A DNA stretch of 64,000 nt from Pseudomonas sp. 5P_3.1_Bac2 (GTDB lineage Bacteria > Pseudomonadota > Gammaproteobacteria > Pseudomonadales > Pseudomonadaceae), in NCBI RefSeq assembly GCF_025465995.1, contig NZ_JANLNY010000004.1:62001-126000 (forward strand), written 5' to 3'. The notes below the pieces were generated by a model. That model did no database searches and was not told the origin of the DNA. It worked only from the letters and a program-made list of their open reading frames with translations. The position numbers were made by a program, and so were the translations under genes. The stretch's first letter is position 1, and the number at the start of each line of letters is the position of its first letter. Positions 36,968 to 44,598 of this stretch are shown here, in pieces.

Positions 36968-38533
36968 TTACTTGATTTTTTTTATTATTTTCTCCAAGAG
37001 ATCCTTTGTCTCCTCAGTTTGGAGGGTGGCAATACCAGTACAGAAGCTAAAAATGGCTTGTTCGCGAGAAAGCCCGAGAAGCTTTCCTATTTCATGGAAC
37101 TCATTATGCTTTCCAGCTGCTATTCCGGAATCTATTATTTCGGTTAGGTTAGATTCTTCGGTTTGAGTGAGTTTGGATGTTATGCTGATATTTTTTTTGT
37201 TTAAATCTAGTATCCACAGCTCAGGCCATGAATTTCCGGGCAGATAGCTTATGTTTTCTGCAAACCATTCTTCGAATCCGTCTTCAGCTTTCTCGGATGT
37301 TTTTAGCGTGTGCTTTTTATTGTGTTTTTCTTTTTGCTTTTGATCTCCGTCAAATACAACAAGTATGTTGTTTTTTTTGCTCCTGTTGAATTCGGCTGCC
37401 AGTTGTACGCATAGAGCTGATGATGATCCGATATTTTCTATTCTTACTCTTGATCTTATCTCGCTTGGTAATATTGTTGATACTAGGATCTTAGCCACAT
37501 CATCTTCAACAAGAATTAATAGCTCGCTAGAATTCTGAGCGCTTAATTTAGCGAAAGCTAGCTCTGCAGAAATTCCTGTTGTTGCTCTTGTGTTCCCCCC
37601 AACACGCTCTATAAAAATCCTCGCTTCATCTGGTAGGCATTCGAAGACTTCTTTCGAGTGAGTTGTACAAATTATTTGGCACCTCTGCTCTAGACATACG
37701 TTCTTTAGCTTATTGATGAATCTTTTCTGGGCTTCGATATGTAGCCCTAGCTCTATTTCGTCAATAACAAATAGCGCACCCTCTGGGCAGCTATATATGG
37801 TTGAAAATATTTCAAATAAGGCATTCTCACCTGCGCCCATGTTGAATCCCGAGAAAACGACTCCAGAACTTGAAGCGATTGGTAGGCGGTATTTTGAGTG
37901 GCTGGTTAGCTTGAAATGGTCGTATTTTCTATTAAGTATATATCCAACAATTTCTTTAACCTTGATTTCCCATTCTTTGGGACCTGTGCTGGAGAAGTAT
38001 CTCTTGTAGCTTTTGGATTGGCTCTTTTCGCTGTGTGGTACTATTCTTTCTATTCCGACAAATACAGTATTTCGTTTAACTCGTGTTCCATATTCGTTCC
38101 ACTTCCCCTTTTTTTTAACTCGCAATTGATAGCCGATGCCCTTACCATCTGGTGAGCTTGGGGTCTTGCGCCAATTGTCGTGGGCGATTCTGTAGAGGAT
38201 TTCTATTCCGCTAGGAGGAATCTCTTCTTTGTGTTGAATAAAGAAGTCAGCAAAAGTGTAGTAACTTTGCTTTCTGTTTGGGGCTTTGAATCCATCTTTT
38301 TTATTATGATATGCGCAGCAGGCGATTGCTAAAATCGTCGACTTGCCAGATCCGTTTTTTCCAGCTATTGCTGTAATTGGAAATTCGAGCGGTAGATTAA
38401 GTGATGAGAGGCCTCTGATATCTCCGGTCTTTATTTGGATTTCCCTGAGGTGGGCATGTGTTAAGTCATGCTTAAACCATCGCCTTAATTCTCTGTCTTT
38501 ATTACTCTCAAGATATCTCATTCTTTCATCCAT
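36968..38533 (-). CDS. OLD-like ABC ATPase with C-terminal TOPRIM domain (candidate anti-phage nuclease)
   Basis: 521 aa. The N-terminal ABC/SMC-type ATPase has Walker A GKNGSGKST (58-66), an ABC-signature-like 'NMGAGENAL' (231-239), Walker B LFVIDEIE (254-261, D258/E259) and the H-loop TTHS (289-292). A TOPRIM domain follows, with the acidic motif LVEDDVAK (340-347, E342) and DGD (394-396). This ATPase-TOPRIM order defines OLD-family nucleases, several of which are anti-phage effectors (phage P2 Old, GajA of Gabija). No GajB-like helicase, reverse transcriptase or other partner is adjacent. The gene is visibly more AT-rich than its neighbours, suggesting recent transfer. The ATG directly follows the nrdB terminator; M5 (38521) is an alternative start. 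Specific function is not established. Confidence 0.85.
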   Translation of the reverse strand: MDERMRYLESNKDRELRRWFKHDLTHAHLREIQIKTGDIRGLSSLNLPLEFPITAIAGKNGSGKSTILAIACCAYHNKKDGFKAPNRKQSYYTFADFFIQHKEEIPPSGIEILYRIAHDNWRKTPSSPDGKGIGYQLRVKKKGKWNEYGTRVKRNTVFVGIERIVPHSEKSQSKSYKRYFSSTGPKEWEIKVKEIVGYILNRKYDHFKLTSHSKYRLPIASSSGVVFSGFNMGAGENALFEIFSTIYSCPEGALFVIDEIELGLHIEAQKRFINKLKNVCLEQRCQIICTTHSKEVFECLPDEARIFIERVGGNTRATTGISAELAFAKLSAQNSSELLILVEDDVAKILVSTILPSEIRSRVRIENIGSSSALCVQLAAEFNRSKKNNILVVFDGDQKQKEKHNKKHTLKTSEKAEDGFEEWFAENISYLPGNSWPELWILDLNKKNISITSKLTQTEESNLTEIIDSGIAAGKHNEFHEIGKLLGLSREQAIFSFCTGIATLQTEETKDLLEKIIKKIK

Positions 38534-38558
38534 AAAAAACCCCGCACTAGGCGGGGTT
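38534..38558 (-). terminator. Intrinsic terminator after nrdB
   Basis: AACCCCGC (38538-38545) with GCGGGGTT (38551-38558), an 8-bp stem with loop ACTAG. On the minus strand it is followed by T (complement of 38534-38539). Its last base is next to the start codon of the OLD-like gene. Confidence 0.85.
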
Positions 38559-38625
38559 CTTATTTGGTAGTTCCCCTACAACCAAGTCAGGTGTAGGACG
38601 AACGTACAATAGTGGCGCTTTGGAA

Positions 38626-39870
38626 TCAATCCCAGCTCAGCGCACCACCAGTCTGATACTCAATCACGCGGGTCTCGAAGAAGTTTTTCTCTTTCTTCAA
38701 GTCCATGATTTCGCTCATCCATGGGAATGGGTTGCTGGTGCCTGGGTATTGTTCTGGCAGGCCGATCTGGGTCAGGCGGCGGTTGGCGATGAATTTGAGG
38801 TAGTCCTCCATCATCGAGGCGTTCATGCCCAGTACGCCGCGTGGCATGGTGTCGCGGGCGTATTCGATTTCCAGTTGGGTGCCCTGGAGGATCATCTGAG
38901 TGGCTTCGTCCTTCATCTCGGCATCCCACAGGTGTGGGTTTTCGATCTTGATCTGGTTGATCACGTCGATACCGAAGTTCAGGTGCATGGACTCGTCGCG
39001 CAGGATGTATTGGAACTGCTCGGCGGTGCCGGTCATTTTGTTGCGGCGGCCCATGGAGAGGATCTGGGTGAAGCCGCAGTAGAAGAAGATGCCTTCCAGT
39101 ACGCAGTAGTAAGCGATGAGGTTACGCAGGAACTGGCGGTCGGTTTCCGGGGTGCCGGTTTCGAACTTCGGATCGCTGATCGAACGGGTGTATTTGAGGC
39201 CCCAGCTGGCTTTTTTGGCTACCGAGGGAATCTCGTGGTACATGTTGAAGATCTCGCCTTCATCCATGCCCAGCGACTCGATGCAGTACTGGTAAGCGTG
39301 GGTGTGGATCGCCTCTTCGAAGGCCTGGCGCAGGATGTACTGGCGGCACTCGGGGTTGGTTATCAGGCGGTATACGGCCAGCACCAGGTTGTTAGCCACC
39401 AGGCTGTCGGCGGTGGAGAAGAAGCCTAAGTTACGCATGACGATGCGGCGCTCGTCTTCGCTCAAGCCGTCTTTGCTCTTCCACAGGGCAATGTCGGCGT
39501 TCATGTTGACTTCTTGCGGCATCCAGTGGTTGGCGCAGCCGTCGAGGTATTTCTGCCAGGCCCAGTCGTACTTGAATGGTACGAGTTGGTTGAGGTCGGC
39601 ACGGGCGTTGATCATTTGCTTGTCGCCGACGTGTACGCGGGCGCTGGCGCCGGCCAGATCGTCGAGGCCTTCCTGGATATCCAGTTCGTTGAGCGAGGCC
39701 TTGGCGCGGGCTACCGCGGCCGAGTCGTTGGCGTCGATGGCGCGCGCTTGCTCAACGGAGCCGGCTGCGTCGCTGTCCAGTGCATCGGTATTGCCCTGTT
39801 GTGCCGCAGCGGCCGCTTTAGCGGGGGCTGCGCCTTCTTCAGGTTTGTCGAATTCGTCCCAGCTCAGCAT
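38626..39870 (-). CDS. nrdB: Ribonucleotide reductase class Ia, beta subunit (R2)
   Basis: Carries the diiron-tyrosyl radical cofactor used by NrdA for aerobic dNTP synthesis. The start at 39870 gives [11 protein letters not shown] with AGGAG 8 nt upstream; the frame extends to 39909 but is not conserved. 414 aa. Iron ligands lie in '[15 protein letters not shown]' and '[13 protein letters not shown]'; the C-terminus '[13 protein letters not shown]' is the NrdA-docking tail. An Ala-rich linker near residues 15-60 is typical of Pseudomonas NrdB. A 332-bp gap with a large stem-loop separates it from nrdA. Confidence 0.96.
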   Translation of the reverse strand: MLSWDEFDKPEEGAAPAKAAAAAQQGNTDALDSDAAGSVEQARAIDANDSAAVARAKASLNELDIQEGLDDLAGASARVHVGDKQMINARADLNQLVPFKYDWAWQKYLDGCANHWMPQEVNMNADIALWKSKDGLSEDERRIVMRNLGFFSTADSLVANNLVLAVYRLITNPECRQYILRQAFEEAIHTHAYQYCIESLGMDEGEIFNMYHEIPSVAKKASWGLKYTRSISDPKFETGTPETDRQFLRNLIAYYCVLEGIFFYCGFTQILSMGRRNKMTGTAEQFQYILRDESMHLNFGIDVINQIKIENPHLWDAEMKDEATQMILQGTQLEIEYARDTMPRGVLGMNASMMEDYLKFIANRRLTQIGLPEQYPGTSNPFPWMSEIMDLKKEKNFFETRVIEYQTGGALSWD

Positions 39871-40082
39871 GTGGTGTTCTCCTGATCGGGTGCCGGCGTG
39901 GCCGGTCATAAAAAGTATAGGTGCATGAGTGCACGCAAAAACAAAGTCTGTGGGCTTCGAGCTGCTGCGCTGCGAGAAAGCAGGCGCGCTTAAAGCGAAT
40001 TCTTAATCTAGCGATCTGGCCAGCGTGGAGCTGAGCGAGCGCTAAGAGAAATCTTTTAACTACACAGTTCTATACGGCGTTT

Positions 40083-40189
40083 GCCAGAGCGAGTCAGCGC
40101 TAGGCGCCTGCTTCGCCGAAGCCCCTGAGCGTACGCCTGTACGTGATGGGGTTCGGCGGGGCTGGCAACACCGCGCGGGCCGCTCTGGC
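40083..40189 (-). other. Nested stem-loop in the nrdA-nrdB intergenic region
   Basis: Three concentric inverted repeats occur: outer GCCAGAGCG (40083-40091) with CGCTCTGGC (40181-40189); middle CGCCGAA-G-CCCC (40114-40125) with GGGGTTCGGCG (40148-40158), with one bulged G; inner CGTAC (40130-40134) with GTACG (40139-40143). The structure begins 14 nt after the nrdA stop. The remaining 200 bp before nrdB hold no recognised gene. The role is unknown; mRNA processing, termination or a mobile repeat are possible. Confidence 0.7.
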
Positions 40190-40202
40190 GAGCGCCCCTA
40201 CC

Positions 40203-43112
40203 TTATTGGCAGGCTTCGCAGTCTGGCTCGTCGATGGCACAGGCCTTCGGTACGGGAGCGGGACCTGCGCTGGTGAACTCGCTGCTCGGCGCCTGCGGCT
40301 TAGCTTGCAGACCTTCGCTGTTGCCACCGCTGGATACCGCGTTGAGCTTGCCGGTGTTGATGGTCGACTTCTCGGTGCTGGTGGCAGCCAGGGCACGGAG
40401 GTAGTAGGTGGTTTTCAGGCCACGGAACCACGCCATGCGGTAGGTCACGTCGAGTTTTTTGCCCGATGCGCCGGCGATGTAGAGGTTCAGCGACTGCGCC
40501 TGGTCGATCCACTTCTGACGGCGGCTGGCGGCGTCGACGATCCACTTGGTCTCCACTTCAAAGGCGGTGGCGTACAGCTCTTTGAGGTCTTGTGGGATGC
40601 GTTCGATCTGCTGCACGGAACCGTCGTAGTACTTCAGGTCGTTGACCATGACCGAGTCCCACAGGCCGCGTGCTTTGAGGTCGCGTACCAGGTAGGGGTT
40701 GATCACGGTGAACTCGCCGGAGAGGTTCGACTTCACATACAGGTTTTGGTAAGTCGGCTCGATCGACTGCGATACGCCAGTGATATTGGCGATGGTCGCG
40801 GTCGGTGCGATGGCCATGATGTTGGAGTTACGAATACCTTTCTTCACGCGCTCGCGGATCGGTGCCCAATCCAGGGATTCGCTCAGGTCCACATCGATGT
40901 ACTTCTGGCCACGGGCTTCGATCAGGATCTGCTGCGAGTCCAGCGGCAGGATGCCTTGGCTCCACAGCGAACCTTCGAAGGTGGAGTAGCTGCCGCGCTC
41001 ATCGGCCAGGTCGCACGAGGCCTGGATGGCGAAGTAGCTGACCGCTTCCATCGACTTGTCAGCAAACTCTACCGCTGCGTCGGAGCCGTACGGGATGTGT
41101 TGCAGGTACAGGGCGTCTTGGAAACCCATGATGCCGAGGCCAACCGGACGGTGCTTGAAGTTGGAGTTCTTCGCTTGCGGCACGCTGTAGTAGTTGATGT
41201 CGATGACGTTATCGAGCATGCGCACCGCGACCTTGATGGTCTTCTCCAGCTTGGCGGTGTCGAGCTTGCCGTTAACGATGTGGTTCGGCAGGTTGACCGA
41301 GCCCAGGTTGCACACGGCGATCTCATCCTTGTTGGTGTTCAAGGTGATTTCGGTGCACAGGTTGGAGCTGTGGACCACGCCGACATGCTGCTGCGGGCTG
41401 CGCAGGTTGCATGGGTCTTTGAAGGTCAGCCATGGGTGGCCGGTTTCAAACAGCATGGAAAGCATTTTGCGCCACAGGTCTTTGGCCTGGATGGTCTTGA
41501 ACAGCTTGATCTTGCCTGGGTACTCGGTCAGGGCTTCGTAGTACTCGTAGCGCTCTTCGAAGGCTTTACCGGTCAGGTCGTGCAGATCTGGCACTTCGCT
41601 TGGGCTGAACAGGGTCCACTTGCCGTCGTCGAAGACGCGCTTCATGAACAGGTCAGGAATCCAGTTAGCGGTGTTCATGTCGTGGGTACGACGACGATCG
41701 TCACCGGTGTTTTTACGCAGCTCGATGAACTCTTCGATGTCCATGTGCCAGGTTTCCAGGTAGGCACACACGGCGCCTTTGCGCTTGCCGCCCTGGTTAA
41801 CCGCAACGGCGGTGTCGTTGACCACTTTGAGGAACGGCACCACGCCTTGGGATTTGCCGTTGGTGCCTTTGATGTAGGCGCCCAGCGAGCGTACTGGGGT
41901 CCAGTCGTTACCCAGGCCGCCAGCGAATTTGGACAGCATGGCGTTGTCGTGGATGGCGTTGTAGATGCCCGACAGGTCATCCGGCACGGTGGTCAGGTAG
42001 CAGCTGGACAGCTGTGGACGCAGGGTGCCAGCGTTGAACAGGGTCGGGGTCGAGGCCATGTAGTCGAAGGACGACAACAGGTTGTAGAACTCGATGGCGC
42101 GCGCTTCTTTATCTTTCTCTTCAATCGCCAGGCCCATGGCCACGCGCATGAAGAACACTTGCGGCAGCTCGAAGCGGATGCCGTCTTTGTGGATGAAGTA
42201 GCGGTCGTACAGGGTTTGCAGGCCCAGGTAGGTGAACTGCTGATCGCGCTCGTGGTTGATCGCCTTGCCGAGTTTCTCCAGGTCGAAGGTGGCCAGTTTC
42301 GAGTCGAGCAGTTCGAACTCGATACCTTTGGCGATGTAAGCCGGCAGAGCCTTGGCGTACAGCTCAGCCATCTCGTGGTGGGTGGCGCTGGTGGCGACTT
42401 CGAGGAAGCTCAGGCCTTCGGCGCGGATGTTGTCCATCAGCAGGCGGGCGGTCACGTAGCTGTAGTTCGGCTCACGTTCAACCAGGGTACGGGCGGTCAT
42501 CACCAGCGCGGTGTTGACGTCGCTTTGCGCCACGCCGTCGTAGAGGTTTTTCAGGGTTTCTTTCTGGATCAGCGCGCCATCGACTTCGGCCAGGTCTTCG
42601 CAGGCTTCGCGGATGATGGTGTCCAGGCGGCCCATGTCCAGCGGCGCAACGCTGCCGTCGGCGTGGGTGACGCGGATGCTCGGGTGTGGCTGGGCGATTT
42701 CAGAGCCACCGGTTTTGCGCGCCTGGGTGCGCGACTCACGGTAGATCACGTAGTCGCGCGCGACTTTCTGCTCGCCGGAACGCATCAGAGCCAGTTCAAC
42801 CTGGTCCTGGATTTCTTCGATGTGGATAGTGCCGCCCGAAGGCATACGGCGCTTAAAGGTGGCGGTGACTTGTTCAGTCAGGCGCTCAACGGTTTCATGG
42901 ATACGCGACGAAGCGGCAGCAGTGCCGCCCTCAACAGCGAGAAAAGCCTTGGTGATGGCAACAGTGATCTTGTCGTCGGTGTACGGCACCACGGTGCCGT
43001 TACGCTTGATCACACGCAGTTGACCTGGCGCGGTGGCGCTCAGGCTCTGACTGTCATCGCTGGCCTGCGGCGCATTGGCCTGCGGGTTCTCGCGGGAGGT
43101 GTCGGTATGCAT
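40203..43112 (-). CDS. nrdA: Ribonucleotide reductase class Ia, alpha subunit (R1)
   Basis: Catalytic and allosteric subunit reducing ribonucleoside diphosphates. The start at 43112 (GGAG 6 nt upstream) gives MHTDTSRENPQ; 969 aa. Two ATP-cone domains are visible: 'LRVIKRNGTVVPYTDDKI' and a second, more diverged 'IRVTHADGSVAPLDMGRL', an arrangement known in P. aeruginosa NrdA. Active-site cysteines lie in 'LSSCYLTT' and 'SNLCTEI', and the redox tail ends CEACQ. A reading frame of 1023 codons on the opposite strand is a shadow of this gene. Confidence 0.96.
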   Translation of the reverse strand: MHTDTSRENPQANAPQASDDSQSLSATAPGQLRVIKRNGTVVPYTDDKITVAITKAFLAVEGGTAAASSRIHETVERLTEQVTATFKRRMPSGGTIHIEEIQDQVELALMRSGEQKVARDYVIYRESRTQARKTGGSEIAQPHPSIRVTHADGSVAPLDMGRLDTIIREACEDLAEVDGALIQKETLKNLYDGVAQSDVNTALVMTARTLVEREPNYSYVTARLLMDNIRAEGLSFLEVATSATHHEMAELYAKALPAYIAKGIEFELLDSKLATFDLEKLGKAINHERDQQFTYLGLQTLYDRYFIHKDGIRFELPQVFFMRVAMGLAIEEKDKEARAIEFYNLLSSFDYMASTPTLFNAGTLRPQLSSCYLTTVPDDLSGIYNAIHDNAMLSKFAGGLGNDWTPVRSLGAYIKGTNGKSQGVVPFLKVVNDTAVAVNQGGKRKGAVCAYLETWHMDIEEFIELRKNTGDDRRRTHDMNTANWIPDLFMKRVFDDGKWTLFSPSEVPDLHDLTGKAFEERYEYYEALTEYPGKIKLFKTIQAKDLWRKMLSMLFETGHPWLTFKDPCNLRSPQQHVGVVHSSNLCTEITLNTNKDEIAVCNLGSVNLPNHIVNGKLDTAKLEKTIKVAVRMLDNVIDINYYSVPQAKNSNFKHRPVGLGIMGFQDALYLQHIPYGSDAAVEFADKSMEAVSYFAIQASCDLADERGSYSTFEGSLWSQGILPLDSQQILIEARGQKYIDVDLSESLDWAPIRERVKKGIRNSNIMAIAPTATIANITGVSQSIEPTYQNLYVKSNLSGEFTVINPYLVRDLKARGLWDSVMVNDLKYYDGSVQQIERIPQDLKELYATAFEVETKWIVDAASRRQKWIDQAQSLNLYIAGASGKKLDVTYRMAWFRGLKTTYYLRALAATSTEKSTINTGKLNAVSSGGNSEGLQAKPQAPSSEFTSAGPAPVPKACAIDEPDCEACQ

Positions 43113-43306
43113 AAAAGTCTCCATGTTCTGTATTTTTTAGTAAGGCGTCTTGCCGTCAACCACTGTGGCGATTGCCATTCATTCCATTTCAACAATGCCG
43201 CTGCTCAGCCATAGGCTGGGCGCGGGACTTGCAAACTGGGCAGGGAAGGTACGACTAAGGCGCCTTCCTGGCTCAAAAGTCACGCATTGAGGCGTTTGTG
43301 CCTCAA

Positions 43307-43322
43307 CTACTACATCTAGTGG
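43307..43322. promoter_or_regulatory. NrdR-like box upstream of nrdA
   Basis: CTACTACATCTAGTGG matches 11 of 16 positions of the NrdR consensus ACACWATATATWGTGT. It is about 195 bp upstream of the nrdA start. NrdR is the ATP/dATP-sensing repressor of ribonucleotide reductase genes. Confidence 0.6.
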
Positions 43323-43574
43323 TGTCGTCGCGTGGGCGGCTACACCGGAGTTCGTTTCCCAGCGGCACAGACGGCGCCGCTGGTTTTATAAAGCTATGGC
43401 TGTTGCAAAGAGCGTTTCAGGCAACCAGTGACAGGCTGGGATCAGGCCCTGTGCGTTTCATTCTTGTTGTGTCAGGTGTGCCGGCTAAACCCAATATGTG
43501 GTGGGTGTTGCGTAATTGGCATACAAGATAATGCGCTGGGTGCCCTATTGCAAGTTGATGACTGGCGAATAACT

Positions 43575-43583
43575 TGTGGATAA
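43575..43583 (-). promoter_or_regulatory. DnaA box in the nrdA upstream region
   Basis: TGTGGATAA is the exact complement of the DnaA box TTATCCACA. It lies within a short direct repeat (TAACTTGTGG twice, 43570-43590). DnaA is known to regulate nrdAB in E. coli; a similar role here is inferred. Confidence 0.5.
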
Positions 43584-43713
43584 CTTGTGGGTGCATTGTG
43601 CGCTGAGGCCGGGTTTTTCCGCCTAGCCCGCATCACTGCTGGCGTGCGCCGCTGGTCGCGTGTTACTGGGCTTTTTTCGGTGATTTTCAGGACGTGCACT
43701 AGCTCTCATCTCG

Positions 43714-43729
43714 ACACTAGATGTAGGGG
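43714..43729. promoter_or_regulatory. Second NrdR-like box
   Basis: ACACTAGATGTAGGGG matches 12 of 16 positions of the NrdR consensus. Its core CACTAGATGTAG is the exact reverse complement of CTACATCTAGTG in the box at 43307. It lies about 125 bp before the response-regulator start. Confidence 0.55.
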
Positions 43730-43854
43730 CTGGTGCGGCTGAAAAGAACGTTTATTGCAAGGGCTTTTTTAATAAGTGGTATCAACGCCTTTGCTACGCA
43801 GGCCGGGGCTCATTGTTACAATGTGCGTCGTTTTGATCGGCTTTGGAGTTGGCT

Positions 43855-44598
43855 GTGGAACAACCGGTGTGGCGCATTCTTATTGTTGAAGATGATCAAC
43901 GGTTGGCGGAGCTGACTCGCGACTACCTGCAGAGCAATGGCCTGGATGTGGCCATTGAGATGGACGGCGGCCAAGCGGCGGCGCGCATCATCGCGCAGCA
44001 GCCGGATCTGGTGATCCTCGATCTGATGCTGCCCGGCGCCGATGGGCTGACCATTTGCCGCAGTGTGCGCGAGCAATACAGCGGGCCGATTCTGATGCTG
44101 ACTGCACGTACCGACGACATGGATCAGGTGTTGGGCCTAGAGAGCGGCGCCGATGACTACGTCTGCAAGCCGGTGCGACCGCGTTTGTTGCTGGCGCGCA
44201 TTCGTGCCTTGCTGCGGCGTCATGACGCGCCCGCCGTACCCAGTGGTGAGCGGCGGCGTTTGCAGTTCGGGGCGTTACTGGTCGACAGCGCCATGCGCGA
44301 GGCTTGGCTGGGCGAGCAGAGCATCGAACTGACCAGTGCCGAGTTCGATTTGCTGTGGCTGCTGACCTCCAATGCCGGGCGAATTTTATCCCGCGAAGAA
44401 ATCTTCAACGCCCTGCGCGGCATCGAATACGACGGCCAGGACCGCTCGATTGATGTGCGCATCTCGCGCATCCGCCCCAAGATCGGCGACGATCCCATGC
44501 ATCCGCGTTTGATCAAAACCGTGCGCAGCAAAGGTTATTTGTTTGTCGCTGAGGCCGCTGAGGCCCAGCACGGCAGCCCCGGCCTGGCGCCGTTATGA
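43855..44598 (+). CDS. OmpR/PhoB-family response regulator (RstA-like)
   Basis: Response regulator, 247 aa. A GTG at 43855 is chosen because GGAG (43845-43848) lies 6 nt upstream; TTG codons at 43843 and 43849 are less likely. Receiver domain: acidic pocket E12-D13-D14, phosphoacceptor D56 ('LVILDLMLPG'), T83 and K105. The C-terminal winged helix ends 'HPRLIKTVRSKGYLF'. It is coupled to the sensor kinase gene by an ATGA overlap. The equivalent pair lies next to nrdAB in P. aeruginosa; the signal is unknown, although the sequence resembles RstA. Confidence 0.9.
   Translation: MEQPVWRILIVEDDQRLAELTRDYLQSNGLDVAIEMDGGQAAARIIAQQPDLVILDLMLPGADGLTICRSVREQYSGPILMLTARTDDMDQVLGLESGADDYVCKPVRPRLLLARIRALLRRHDAPAVPSGERRRLQFGALLVDSAMREAWLGEQSIELTSAEFDLLWLLTSNAGRILSREEIFNALRGIEYDGQDRSIDVRISRIRPKIGDDPMHPRLIKTVRSKGYLFVAEAAEAQHGSPGLAPL

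Larger units (their letters stand above)
43113..43854. other. Long divergent regulatory region between nrdA and the response regulator
   Basis: 742 bp without a convincing gene. It contains two NrdR-like boxes (43307, 43714), a perfect DnaA box with a partial copy next to it (43575), and should contain promoters in both directions. Short open frames on either strand have no recognisable protein features. Confidence 0.6.

Noticed and set aside
38620..39429. 269-codon + frame over nrdB
   Set aside because: Antisense shadow of nrdB.
40143..43214. Open frame of 1023 codons on the + strand
   Set aside because: It is fully antisense to nrdA and its translation is rich in Val, Gln, His and Asp as expected from the complement of a GC-skewed gene; no family features.
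43298..43699. Small proteins in the nrdA upstream region (frames of 75-77 codons on both strands)
   Set aside because: No ribosome-binding sites, no recognisable domains, and they overlap the regulatory boxes.
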